A DNA stretch of 54,358 bases from Parcubacteria group bacterium ADurb.Bin192. Lineage in GTDB: Bacteria; Patescibacteriota; Patescibacteriia; 2-12-FULL-60-25. The notes under the pieces are model-generated. The model did no database searches, was not told the origin of the DNA, and saw only the letters and a list, made by a program, of their open reading frames with translations. Where the stretch lies: positions 1 through 54,358 of the forward strand of contig MWCR01000010.1 in the NCBI GenBank assembly GCA_002070095.1. Direction: 5' to 3'. Both the position numbers and the translations under genes were made by a program. Positions 8,463-17,129 of this stretch are shown piece by piece. How positions within the stretch are numbered: the stretch's first letter is position 1; every line of letters starts with the position of its first letter.

Positions 8463-9653
8463 ATGCGTAAACTTATTTTTTCCTTTTTAACTCTCTTGAT
8501 CTTGGCCGGAATCCAATGGCCACTATCAGTGCAAGCACAAACTCAACCGGTCTCTCCGGAAACGGCCTTCGAAGCCAGGGTTATTGAAGTACTTGAACAA
8601 AGGCAGTCAAATGACCTGCGGAGTAATTACGCGGTCCAGCAAAGACTCAAACTGACCGGCTTAAGCGGAGACATGAAAAACCGGGAATTCGAGTTCAACG
8701 GAATGACAGAGGTGGAAGTTTTTGGAGCCCGTGAATACAAAAAAGGCGACCGCGTACTGGTCCAGCATTCTATAGATCCTGACGGACAAGATGTATATTA
8801 CGTGGTTGATTTCGTGCGCCGGCCATACCTGTATTTACTGGCTATCATTTTTGTACTCATTGTCATTATCACTTCAAAAATGAAGGGTTTTAGGGCTTTA
8901 ATCAGCTTAATCATCAGCTTCGCCATCATCATGCAGGCCATAGTGCCCCTGATCTTACTGGGCTGGCCTCCCCTGCCCGTGGGCATTGCGGGTTCGATTG
9001 TGATTTTTATCTTCATGGTTTACTTAACCGAAGGCTTTAATAAAAAATCGCATCTTTCAATCGCGGCCATTGCCATCAGCTTAACCGTCGTAGGCCTTTT
9101 ATCAATCATCATTACTTACGCGGCCCGCTTTAACGGCACTGAACAAGAAGAAACCATGTTCTTGCTGGGCATTACCCAACAAGCCCTGAACTTCAAAGGT
9201 TTGCTGTTGACCGGCATCTTGATCGGCACCCTGGGTGTACTGGACGATATCATCATCGGCCAAGTGCAAGCTGTCATTCAAATAAAAAAAGCCAATCCGT
9301 TTTTAAACGCGCGCAAAATTTTTTCCATGGCCATGGAAATCGGCAACTCGCACATGGGCTCCATGGTCAACACTTTGTTCTTGGCTTATGCGGGCGCGTC
9401 ACTGCCCCTGATTTTGCTATTCAGCATCAAACAACCGCCCTTCATGAATTTTTCTCAAGTTATTAACAACGAAATGATCGCCGTGGAAATCGTACGCACG
9501 CTATTGGGCAGTATCGGCATTGCCCTGGCCATGCCCATTGCCACTTATCTGGCTGCCAAATACTATAACGAACCGGCCCCGGCCAAGAATCAGCGCCCAA
9601 ACCCCTCACCTCCCGATGGAAACATGCTTCCAGCCGATTTCAGTGGCGCGTAA
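8463..9653 (+). CDS. YibE/F-like multi-pass membrane protein
   Basis: 396 residues. It opens with a signal-like segment (residues about 4-25 ending VQAQ). A periplasmic beta-rich part to about 115 contains a GDRVLVQHS motif. About seven or eight transmembrane helices follow, with the family-typical GVLDDIIIGQ and EIGNSHMGSMVNTLFLAYAG blocks. YibE/F proteins have no firmly established substrate. The 3' end overlaps the convergent ugd gene by 48 bp, and the last 25 codons are a Pro-rich tail (PAPAKNQRPNPSPPDGN) encoded in that overlap. The start lies right after a TATTACTTACGT stretch, with no Shine-Dalgarno site. Confidence 0.85.
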   Translation: MRKLIFSFLTLLILAGIQWPLSVQAQTQPVSPETAFEARVIEVLEQRQSNDLRSNYAVQQRLKLTGLSGDMKNREFEFNGMTEVEVFGAREYKKGDRVLVQHSIDPDGQDVYYVVDFVRRPYLYLLAIIFVLIVIITSKMKGFRALISLIISFAIIMQAIVPLILLGWPPLPVGIAGSIVIFIFMVYLTEGFNKKSHLSIAAIAISLTVVGLLSIIITYAARFNGTEQEETMFLLGITQQALNFKGLLLTGILIGTLGVLDDIIIGQVQAVIQIKKANPFLNARKIFSMAMEIGNSHMGSMVNTLFLAYAGASLPLILLFSIKQPPFMNFSQVINNEMIAVEIVRTLLGSIGIALAMPIATYLAAKYYNEPAPAKNQRPNPSPPDGNMLPADFSGA

Positions 9654-10892
9654 AGGATCAAATAAATTACGGGCATCCAACAAAATATCGCCTTCGGCCA
9701 TATCTTTGAGTTTATTCAAATCCAAAGTTCTAAACTGTTCCCATTCAGTAGCTACCACCACGGCATGCGCTCCCCGCGAGGCCTCGTAAGGGCAATCCAC
9801 GTGTTCCAAGGCATAACCGCCAATATCTTGAGACGAGACCGAGGCCACGGGATCATGTGCTCTGACCTGAGCGCCTTTTTCCAAAAACAAACGAATCAAA
9901 TCAACGGCCGCTGATTCGCGCGTATCATCCGTATTGCCTTTAAAAGCCAAGCCCAATAAAGAAATACGCTTGCCTTCAAGCCCGCCCATCACTTTCTCCA
10001 ATCTGTCCACCACGCGACGGCGCGCCAAGGCATTCATTTCAAAAGCCGCGTTAATGATGGGCAGGGGCAAACCGGCCTGTTCTCCCATATAGCGGATAGC
10101 TCGCACATCCTTGGGAAAACAACTGCCTCCCCAACCCAGTCCGGCGCGTAAAAAATCTTTACCTATTCTGGGGTCTGACCCGATGCCGGCTGCCACCTGC
10201 GTTACATCCGCACCCAGTTCTTCGGACAAAGCCGCCATCTCATTGATAAAACTGATCTTGGTGGCTAAAAAAGCGTTGGCCGCGTATTTGGTCAGCTCGG
10301 CACTCCGGCGATCCATGACGTATTTGGGACAATCAAGATGCTCATAAGCCCGCAACATCACTTCCGTGGCGCGTGGTTCAGCTGAACCAATCACGATTCT
10401 TGAAGGTTGTAAAAAATCAAAAACCGCGTGGCCTTCGCGTAAAAACTCCGGGTTGGAAACCACATCGCAAAACACACCCGATTCTTCACGTATAATCTGT
10501 TCAACTTTTTCAGCCGTACCCACTGGCACCGTGCTTTTATCGGCAATGACTGCGTAGCCTGTTAAATGTTTGGCTATTTCGTGGGCCGCGGACCACATGT
10601 AGCGCATATCAACCGAACCATCGTCAGCCGAAGGCGTGCCCACGGCCACGGAGATTAACTCGGCCCCGGGGATGGCTTCCGCGTATGAAGTGGTAAAAAC
10701 CAAACGGCCGGCATTCACGTTGCGTTTAACCAGCTCGTCCAAACCCGATTCATAAATCGGAATCACTCCCTGTTTCAAACCTTCAATCTTTTCAGGTAAA
10801 ACATCCAAACAAATAACTTGATGTCCCAATTCAGCCAAACAAGCCCCGGACACCAGCCCCACATAACCCGTACCTAAAACGGTTGTCTTCAT
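9606..10892 (-). CDS. ugd: UDP-glucose 6-dehydrogenase
   Basis: 428 residues, normal length. It oxidises UDP-glucose to UDP-glucuronate with two NAD, supplying uronic acid for capsule or exopolysaccharide. Seen are the Rossmann GTGYVGLVSG at residues 7-16, the central DKSTVPVGTAEK and SNPEFLREG motifs, the catalytic Cys258 in GWGGSCFPKD, and the C-terminal GLAFKGNTDDTRES block. Everything needed for activity is present. It fits with the polysaccharide flippase, DUF218 and O-antigen-ligase-like genes at 33.7-37.3 kb. Its 3' end overlaps the convergent YibE/F gene by 48 bp. Confidence 0.95.
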   Translation of the reverse strand: MKTTVLGTGYVGLVSGACLAELGHQVICLDVLPEKIEGLKQGVIPIYESGLDELVKRNVNAGRLVFTTSYAEAIPGAELISVAVGTPSADDGSVDMRYMWSAAHEIAKHLTGYAVIADKSTVPVGTAEKVEQIIREESGVFCDVVSNPEFLREGHAVFDFLQPSRIVIGSAEPRATEVMLRAYEHLDCPKYVMDRRSAELTKYAANAFLATKISFINEMAALSEELGADVTQVAAGIGSDPRIGKDFLRAGLGWGGSCFPKDVRAIRYMGEQAGLPLPIINAAFEMNALARRRVVDRLEKVMGGLEGKRISLLGLAFKGNTDDTRESAAVDLIRLFLEKGAQVRAHDPVASVSSQDIGGYALEHVDCPYEASRGAHAVVVATEWEQFRTLDLNKLKDMAEGDILLDARNLFDPLRATEIGWKHVSIGR

Positions 10893-11420
10893 ATGCCTGA
10901 CATCTTAGCACTTTAAATAAGACAAGCAAGCGGTAACATGTAGCATGTAGCATGTAACATACAGCATACAGCATCGTCGCACGGGGTGTCGTTCGCGAAC
11001 GACTACCCCACGTCCTACGTCCCAAAACCAACATTGTCATTGCGAGCGGAGCCGCGGCACGGCGTTCGCGAACTCCGTGCCGCGGCAATCTCGCTCATCA
11101 GCGAGTCATCTAAGCAGATTGCCACGCTCGTCGGACTCGCTCGCAATGACAAATGGTTTTAGCGGTTGAATCCCTAGTTTCCCATCTCGCCTGAGCTTCG
11201 TGGGACAAGCACGAAGATGACGAAAACCCGAACCCTCACCCGGTCGCTAGAGGCGACCAACCTCTCCCCGATGCCGGGCGAGGAAAACGCTGGGACGTAG
11301 GGCACGTGAGAGCCTAACTCACCCCTACCCCTCTCTTACTCAAGAGAGGAAAGGAAGGCCAGAAGGCGAAGCACGGAGCCCTGACGTAGGACGCTAGGTA
11401 CGTGATGGACGTCAGGTACG
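10893..11420. repeat. intergenic repeat block between ugd and leuS
   Basis: 528 bp without a gene. In order it holds an ATGTAGCATGTAACAT-type tandem repeat (about 10936-10976), a palindromic unit with the core GTCGTTCGCGAACGAC (about 10984-11015), a 115-bp palindromic element (11036-11150) beginning GTCATTGCGAG and ending CTCGCAATGAC with an inner TTCGCGAAC hairpin, fragments of the ACTCACCC/CCTCTCTT family (about 11310-11350), and GACGT-type words to the end. Related full or partial copies of the 115-bp element are at 24785-24850, 28331-28357, 29851-29979, 40059-40186 and 44805-44883. Confidence 0.8.
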
Positions 11421-14400
11421 CTAAACCACGTAATTGATAATCTTATTCTTAACGTAAATCACTTTTTTGGGCGGCTTATCAGCCAAATGTTTTTTGACCG
11501 GCTCCTGCTCCAAGGCCAGGGCACTCACCACATCCTGCTCCGCGTCCAATGGAACGCTTATCTCGGCCCGCAGTTTACCATTCACTTGAACGGCCACCAC
11601 TACTTGGGATTGAACTAATTTAGTTTCATCATATTCGGGCCAAGCTTCCAAATGCACGGACTTTTCGTGTCCCAAGGCTTGCCATAATTCTTCAGCCATA
11701 TGCGGGGCGAATGGCGCGATTAATTTTACATAAGACCTGACATCGCGCGAACGCATATCCAAACCCTGCAGTTCGTTGGTCAAAATCATGAGTTGAGACA
11801 CGGCCGTATTAAACCGCAAATTATCAATATCTTCTCCCACTTTTTTGATAGTGTAATTCAACACGTAATCATACGGCTGAACATCCCCTGCATCCAATCC
11901 CGGAGTACTCAAAGTCGGCACTTCACCCTCAATTCTTAATTCATAATTTTTAATTCTTGATTGCACCAAATTCCACACCTTGTCCAAGAACCTCTTAACA
12001 CCCTGAATATCCCTGTCGCTCCACGGAGCATCAGAATCATATGGCCCGATAAACATCTCGTAGGTTCTAAACACGTCGGCTCCGTACTTTTCCACCATAT
12101 CATCCGGATTGACCACATTGCCTTTGGATTTGGACATCTTAACTCCGCCTTCTCCCAAAATCATGGCATGAGACCGGCGGACTTTGTAAGGCTCTTGGCC
12201 GCAAGCAGACGGCACATGACCCAAGTCAAACAATACTTTGTACCAAAATCTGGAATACAATAAATGCAAAGTAGTGTGCTCCATCCCGCCATTGTACAAA
12301 TCAACCGGCATCCAATATTTAAGCGCAAAAGATGATGCAAATTCTTGATCGTTTCGCGGATCGCAATAACGCAAGAAATACCAAGAAGAACCGGCCCAAT
12401 TGGGCATGGTATCGGTTTCGCGTTTGGCCGGTCCGCCGCAAATCGCGCATTCGGCCGCCACCCAGTCCTTAATAGCGGACAAAGGAGATTCGCCCGTGTC
12501 CGTAGGTTCATAATTTTTTACTTCTGGCAACAACAAAGGCAAGTCAGATTCATTGACCGGCGCCCAACCGCACATCTCGCAATAAGTCATGGGCATAGGC
12601 TCTCCCCAATAACGCTGACGCGAAAACACCCAATCACGCAACTTATAATTGATTTTCCGCTCGCCAGCACCTTGCTTTTCCAGCCATTCAATCATCTTGT
12701 CCGTAGCCTTAGCCGTTTCCAAACCATCCAAAAAACCGGAGTTCACAGCGATGCCATCACCCGCGAAACAAACTTCTTTGCCATCCAAAGCCTGCAACCA
12801 ATATTCCAACTCCGAACAATTCATCCTATCAGGTGTTATTTCCGACCTCTCCAACCAAACAACCTCATGTTTTTCTTGTTCTTCAGGTGAAACTTCGATT
12901 TTTTTCTCGCTCTGCAGCTCAAAAACCAAACCATGCGCCATAGCTAAACGATTTTCATCTTTATGGGCTGCAAAATATGAGGCTTGTATGGGACCGCCGT
13001 AACGACGCACGAATTTAACATCCGTATATCCGGTCTCCTCTTCAATCTCTCTTAAAGCCGCTTGTATTTCGTCCTCTCCCTCTTCTACGCCACCAACGAT
13101 AAAAGTCGTCCAATCATAATTCTTCCATTTCAAACAAAGAACTTTTTTATTCTTAGGATTATAAATCAAAGAATGGATGGTATTGCGTTTAACCGTCTTT
13201 TTACCGGATTGCGGCGGATTTTTATGATCTACATGAGAAGGAGCAACCACGTAAGTCACAGGCAAATCAAACTTCTTGGCAAACTCAAAATCACGTTCGT
13301 CATGCGCGGGTACGGCCATAATGGCGCCCGTGCCATAACCGGATAACACATAATCCGCCACCCAAACGGGGATTTCTTTGCCCGTAGCCGGATTGACGGC
13401 CATCAAGCCTTCCAACTGTACACCCGTCTTATCCTTATTCTCCTGCCTCTCCAAATCAGATTTCTTTTTGGCCTGCTCCTGATACTTCTTCACCTGACCA
13501 AAATTCTTAATTCTTAATTCATAATTCTTAATTAGCGGATGTTCCGGCGACAAAACCAGATAAGTGGCGCCAAATAACGTGTCTGGCCGTGTCGTGAAGA
13601 CTTCAATAACGTCCTGCGTCGCTCGTCCCGCGTCCCGCGTCACCCTATCCTGATCTCGTAATTCGTGATTCGTAATTTTGAATTGTATAAGCGCTCCTTC
13701 AGACCGGCCGATCCAGTTGATTTGTGAGGTCTTAATTTTTTCCAAATAATCCACTTCTTCCAATTCATCAATCAAGCGTTGAGCATATTTGGTAATACGC
13801 AACATCCACTGTTCTTTTTCACGTTTTTCAACCGGCCCGCCGCAACGATCGCAAACTCCGCCGGCCGCCTCTTCATTAGCCAAACCGATTTTGCATTTGG
13901 GGCACCAATTGATTTCCGTCTTGTGTTTAAAAGCCAAACGCCGGGCATCCCGGTACTCGCGCACGGCCTCCGGACCGCGTGCTTCGACATCTTGCGGAAT
14001 ATCAAGTTCGCTGATGGGACGGGCTTTTTGCAGTTTTTCATCAAACCACGCCTCGAAAAATTGAATGAACATCCATTGTGTCCATTTGTAATAAGCCGGA
14101 TCCGTGGTGTTTATCTCCCTGTTCCAATCAAAGCCCACGCCCAGCATCTGAATCTGACGTTTAAAGTTGGCAATATTTTTTGCTGTCACCACCGCCGGCT
14201 GTTGCTTGGTTTTGATGGCAAAATTTTCGGCCGGCAAACCAAAAGCATCCCAGCCCATGGGATATAAAACATTTTTCCCCTGCATGCGCTGTTTGCGGGT
14301 CACGATATCTATGGCCGTGTAAGAACGCGGGTGACCCACATGCAAACCGTCGCCCGAAGGATAAGGAAATTCCACCAAGCCGTAGTATTTTGGCCGGTCA

Positions 14401-14495
14401 TCGGCCGGAGGTTGTTCCGCGGCATAAGTACCCTGTTCTTCCCAGGATTTTTGCCATTTATTTTCAATCTCTTTAAAAGGATAGTGGTTGGACAT
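11421..14495 (-). CDS. leuS: leucyl-tRNA synthetase with inserted Nudix domain
   Basis: 1024 residues, well above the usual 800-880. It charges tRNA-Leu in the cytoplasm. Class I signatures are intact: HVGH at 52-55 and KMSKS at 786-790. Zn-type Cys clusters (WCPKCKIG and CDRCGG) follow the catalytic N-part. The editing (CP1) domain contains GTGAIMAVPAHDERDF, but about 150 residues are inserted before its GIAVNSGFLDGL segment. That insert carries a perfect Nudix box at 468-490 (G-x5-E-x7-REIEEETGY). Three further short insertions at about 270-296, 320-331 and 843-857 match dispersed intergenic repeats. The RRM gene lies upstream beyond a terminator. Confidence 0.95.
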   Translation of the reverse strand: MSNHYPFKEIENKWQKSWEEQGTYAAEQPPADDRPKYYGLVEFPYPSGDGLHVGHPRSYTAIDIVTRKQRMQGKNVLYPMGWDAFGLPAENFAIKTKQQPAVVTAKNIANFKRQIQMLGVGFDWNREINTTDPAYYKWTQWMFIQFFEAWFDEKLQKARPISELDIPQDVEARGPEAVREYRDARRLAFKHKTEINWCPKCKIGLANEEAAGGVCDRCGGPVEKREKEQWMLRITKYAQRLIDELEEVDYLEKIKTSQINWIGRSEGALIQFKITNHELRDQDRVTRDAGRATQDVIEVFTTRPDTLFGATYLVLSPEHPLIKNYELRIKNFGQVKKYQEQAKKKSDLERQENKDKTGVQLEGLMAVNPATGKEIPVWVADYVLSGYGTGAIMAVPAHDERDFEFAKKFDLPVTYVVAPSHVDHKNPPQSGKKTVKRNTIHSLIYNPKNKKVLCLKWKNYDWTTFIVGGVEEGEDEIQAALREIEEETGYTDVKFVRRYGGPIQASYFAAHKDENRLAMAHGLVFELQSEKKIEVSPEEQEKHEVVWLERSEITPDRMNCSELEYWLQALDGKEVCFAGDGIAVNSGFLDGLETAKATDKMIEWLEKQGAGERKINYKLRDWVFSRQRYWGEPMPMTYCEMCGWAPVNESDLPLLLPEVKNYEPTDTGESPLSAIKDWVAAECAICGGPAKRETDTMPNWAGSSWYFLRYCDPRNDQEFASSFALKYWMPVDLYNGGMEHTTLHLLYSRFWYKVLFDLGHVPSACGQEPYKVRRSHAMILGEGGVKMSKSKGNVVNPDDMVEKYGADVFRTYEMFIGPYDSDAPWSDRDIQGVKRFLDKVWNLVQSRIKNYELRIEGEVPTLSTPGLDAGDVQPYDYVLNYTIKKVGEDIDNLRFNTAVSQLMILTNELQGLDMRSRDVRSYVKLIAPFAPHMAEELWQALGHEKSVHLEAWPEYDETKLVQSQVVVAVQVNGKLRAEISVPLDAEQDVVSALALEQEPVKKHLADKPPKKVIYVKNKIINYVV

Positions 14496-14546
14496 AACGT
14501 CAAAAAGATTATCACGGACTTTCCGGCACGTCCATGAGGCTGATCA

Positions 14547-14580
14547 ATAATAAAACCGCCTCGCGTAGAGCGGGGCGGCT
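14547..14580 (-). terminator. rho-independent terminator of RRM gene
   Basis: On the minus strand GCCGCCCC...GGCGGTTTTATTATT forms a GC-rich hairpin followed by a T-rich tail, 15 bp after the RRM stop codon and before leuS. It separates the two minus-strand genes. Confidence 0.75.
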
Positions 14581-14594
14581 TCGATTTTCTCCGA

Positions 14595-14864
14595 TTAGCG
14601 GCGAGGACCGCGATCTTCCATGGCGCGAGCCTTGTTGACCGCGATGCTGCGACCTCCCATATCAGATCCGTCGAACATGGAGATGGCTTTTTCAGCCGCG
14701 GCATCATCTGCCATTTCCACGAACGCGAATCCGCGGGGACGATGTGTTTCCCGGTCCATAGGAATGAAAACCGAGACCACTTCGCCGGCCTGAGAGAAAA
14801 GCTGTTGAAGCTCGTCTTCCGTCGTGCGGTAAGGGATGCCTCCAACAAACAATTTTGTGGACAT
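14595..14864 (-). CDS. RRM-domain RNA-binding protein
   Basis: 89 residues, a single RNA-recognition motif. RNP2 is KLFVGGI (4-10) and RNP1 is RGFAFVEM (44-51), with the aromatic residues that stack on RNA in place. A short basic tail (KARAMEDRGPRR) follows. This is the size of the bacterial Rbp/cold-shock-type RRM proteins. The base composition is GC-richer than the neighbours. A gap of about 220 bp to the next gene upstream could hold a structured 5' leader, as cold-regulated RRM genes often have, but I see no definite element. It has its own terminator. Confidence 0.93.
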   Translation of the reverse strand: MSTKLFVGGIPYRTTEDELQQLFSQAGEVVSVFIPMDRETHRPRGFAFVEMADDAAAEKAISMFDGSDMGGRSIAVNKARAMEDRGPRR

Positions 14865-15086
14865 GCGTGTAGTACTAAAGAATTAACACGGATATCGTTT
14901 GCGCATGACCCTTTCCCTCGACCCGATTTGCGGTCCGATGCGGCTTTTAAACATATGCCGATCGGACAGGACGGCATTCGCACGTACTATCCGCCAATAA
15001 ATTTAGCATAAAACATGCAAGCAGTCAATAAGCGCACCGCAAGATACTTATCTCAATCATCTGTTTTCTGCTAAAATAAACTCGCT

Positions 15087-15731
15087 ATGAAAAATGCTGC
15101 CAAAATATCTTTGTTCTTAATGGTTTTGATCATATTGGGGGCGGGTTGCACAGATCAGGTTCCCGGACCGGCCGCGGTCATCAGCCAAACCCAGCCCATA
15201 GTGCCGGCGGAAACCGCGGCTCAAGCGTCAGACGAGCCGATAGCCAAAACAGCTATGGCCATGCCCTGTTTGCGCTTCAAAAACCGCGACGGTTTCTTGA
15301 ACTGGACCAATAATTATCAACAAGGCCGGGAGCCTATGGCCAAGGATATGGCCATGAACATAGGTTTGGCCGAAAACGCGGACCAGGGCCTGACAGAATA
15401 TCTCACCTCTTCAGTACCGGAAAATTCCGAATTTGTCGGGCTGTGTGTTATCCATAAACAACTCAAACTGGCCACCTGGGGCGTTAAATCAGCTCAAGCC
15501 ACGGATATTTATACATATTACAACGGACACGTGACCAATATTCAATTGGATTCCCCGACCAAGGATCAACCGGCCGAATGCCTGCCCTCTACCATTACGG
15601 ATTCGGAGATGATTTGGAAATGCAATCCAGTCAATGATATCTGGCGACAAATCCATGTTAACCGCAAATCCGGAGAAATGAAGGCTATAGAATGCAGTCA
15701 AAAAAATCCCGGCCAAGGATGTTTGAAATGA
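15087..15731 (+). CDS. predicted lipoprotein, unknown function
   Basis: 214 residues. The N-terminus MKNAAKISLFLMVLIILGAGC is a lipoprotein signal, with lipobox LGAG and acylated Cys21. A low-complexity Ala/Pro/Thr linker follows (about 22-55). The mature domain (about 60-214) has six Cys residues that could form disulfides (CLRF, GLCVIH, ECLPS, KCNPV, ECSQ, GCLK). I do not recognise the family. It is probably anchored on the outer face of the membrane. A TAAAAT box lies 9 nt before the ATG, with no Shine-Dalgarno site. It converges with the carbonic-anhydrase-like gene. Confidence 0.75.
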   Translation: MKNAAKISLFLMVLIILGAGCTDQVPGPAAVISQTQPIVPAETAAQASDEPIAKTAMAMPCLRFKNRDGFLNWTNNYQQGREPMAKDMAMNIGLAENADQGLTEYLTSSVPENSEFVGLCVIHKQLKLATWGVKSAQATDIYTYYNGHVTNIQLDSPTKDQPAECLPSTITDSEMIWKCNPVNDIWRQIHVNRKSGEMKAIECSQKNPGQGCLK

Positions 15732-15799
15732 CCCTCACCCCAGCCCTCTCCCTACACAGGGAGAGGGTGTCCAGATGCTTTTGAGAGACGGATGAATTT

Positions 15800-16222
15800 T
15801 TACTCAATTGTTTCAAAGGCAAAAGTCGACTGACCGTCAGCTTGACCGATCTTACACAGCCAAAGTTTAACTTCCAAATCAGGCCATTGATCGGTTATCA
15901 ACTCTCGAGCTTCCTTCAAATCACCTGTCAATTTGTCGTATTCGGCCTGTTCATCCGCAAAAGCCTGTCTGCCTCCATAACCGCCGCAATCCGTGTGGTT
16001 CATCAGATGAATAGTTTTCGTGGAGTGCAGTGTTTTGGATATTTCGATTTGTTTTAAAGCAAAATCCCGGGTTTCCGGATTAACCAAATTTTTGGCTGAA
16101 CCGGCCATGGCAACCATATCCGCGTCGTTCATAAGATTTTTTTGGGACATAAAATCTTTTATGGCTTGTCCGAAGCGAAAATCCATACAATGCATCAACA
16201 GAGAACTGCAAACGTGTGACAT
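15800..16222 (-). CDS. beta-carbonic-anhydrase-like protein
   Basis: 140 residues, shorter than classical beta-carbonic anhydrases (about 200). It keeps the zinc and dyad residues: C12-x-D14-x-R16 (HCMDFRF), then H76 and C79 in NHTDCGGYGG. The central VAMAGSAKNLVNP loop also fits the fold. Expected activity is CO2 hydration, but such short, divergent homologues are often untested. GATATT lies immediately before the ATG, with no Shine-Dalgarno site. It lies alone between a lipoprotein gene and tRNA-Gly. Confidence 0.75.
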   Translation of the reverse strand: MSHVCSSLLMHCMDFRFGQAIKDFMSQKNLMNDADMVAMAGSAKNLVNPETRDFALKQIEISKTLHSTKTIHLMNHTDCGGYGGRQAFADEQAEYDKLTGDLKEARELITDQWPDLEVKLWLCKIGQADGQSTFAFETIE

Positions 16223-16291
16223 AATATCATCAAATTAAATGTTTTATGCACCGGATTTTAAACCCCCTGTCAGTCTAAAGCAAGCCTTTAA

Positions 16292-16322
16292 AATACAAAA
16301 GACCTCCCCGTAAGAGGAGGAC
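16292..16322 (-). terminator. terminator after tRNA-Gly
   Basis: On the minus strand CCTCC-TCTTACGG-GGAGG is followed by TCTTTTGTATTTT, 8 bp after the tRNA 3' end. This is a plausible rho-independent terminator for the single-tRNA transcript. Confidence 0.65.
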
Positions 16323-16329
16323 TTCTGTT

Positions 16330-16404
16330 TGGAGCGGGTAACGGGAGTCGGACCCGTATCTCCACCTTGGCAAGGTGGCATAATAGCCGCTATACGATAC
16401 CCGC
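16330..16404 (-). tRNA. tRNA-Gly(GCC)
   Basis: Read on the minus strand, the cloverleaf has acceptor GCGGGTA/TACCCGC, anticodon stem CCACC/GGTGG with loop TTGCCAA (anticodon GCC), T-arm ACGGG-TCCGACT-CCCGT, discriminator T and an encoded CCA. All stems pair. Confidence 0.95.
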
Positions 16405-16710
16405 CGGCTGACCTGAACTTTCATCCGAATACGCGCAATACATTATCAAATAACTTTTGGATGCGCAAGAGCGGTATCATGTAACATGTAGCATGTAACA
16501 CAAAACAGCTTGCACTCGGTTAAGTAACGAGATCCTGAACTTAATTCAGGATGACGAAGGGGGTACACGGAGACTTTGAATGATTTGCTACATGCTACAT
16601 GCTACATGCTATATGTTATATGCTTTATGTTTTGTGAATTAGAACGTTAAGCATCATTGACTAACCAGCGATTTAAATATATTTTATACTCCCAACTACC
16701 AGGAGGAGAA
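16405..16710. repeat. repeat-filled gap with a promoter-like end
   Basis: 306 bp without a gene. ATGTAACATGTAGCAT-type repeats lie at about 16475-16500 and in inverted orientation at 16583-16630, flanking a palindromic GATCCTGAAC...TTCAGGATGACG unit (about 16529-16560). The last 30 bp hold TATACT followed by a strong AGGAGG site for the gene at 16711. Confidence 0.65.
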
Positions 16711-17061
16711 ATGTCACTGCGAGCAATTAACTTCATGCACTTCAAGAGTGGATTGTACGAATCCAGCATCGGGCTGATGGAGCCCATGCAGCGCCTGGAG
16801 CTGATTCTGGCGCAAGTCGCCCAACTGCCCGACAAGGCGAATGACACGGGCGTTATCCTGCATCAGCTTCAACAGCATTCTCTGTCTGTCTTGGCCTCTT
16901 TGAAGGCCAACCCCGGGAGGTTCCCTCGTCCGCCTGAAGCCCTGCACGTCTTCGCCAAGGCCATGACCCAATCAAGCTTGGCGCGTGAGATCGCCCGCGA
17001 AATCGTGTCCCTCGATCCGAAAGAGGCTATGTCCAAAGGCCGGGCACTCACCGCCTCTTGA
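16711..17061 (+). CDS. hypothetical GC-rich protein, 116 aa
   Basis: Not recognised. 116 residues, largely helical, no membrane segment (LESSIGLMEPMQRLELILAQ-like amphipathic helices in the first half). The start at 16711 is fixed by a strong Shine-Dalgarno sequence (AGGAGG, then AGAA, then ATG). The frame is open 54 bp further upstream, but that part looks non-coding. The third codon position is clearly GC-richer than in the neighbouring efp or trxB genes, which matches the other Shine-Dalgarno-type genes at 22 and 40-47 kb. It is followed 68 bp later by a similar gene, probably co-transcribed. Confidence 0.65.
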   Translation: MSLRAINFMHFKSGLYESSIGLMEPMQRLELILAQVAQLPDKANDTGVILHQLQQHSLSVLASLKANPGRFPRPPEALHVFAKAMTQSSLAREIAREIVSLDPKEAMSKGRALTAS

Positions 17062-17129
17062 CAAGACACGAGAAAACCTGTATTTTAGCCTTCCTCCCAA
17101 GAACGGGAGCGACAAAGGAGAGAGACAGA

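Noticed and set aside
10936-10976. ATGTAGCATGTAACAT tandems as a CRISPR array
   Set aside because: Units are contiguous short words without unique spacers, occur singly or in twos at more than a dozen sites, and no cas gene is present.
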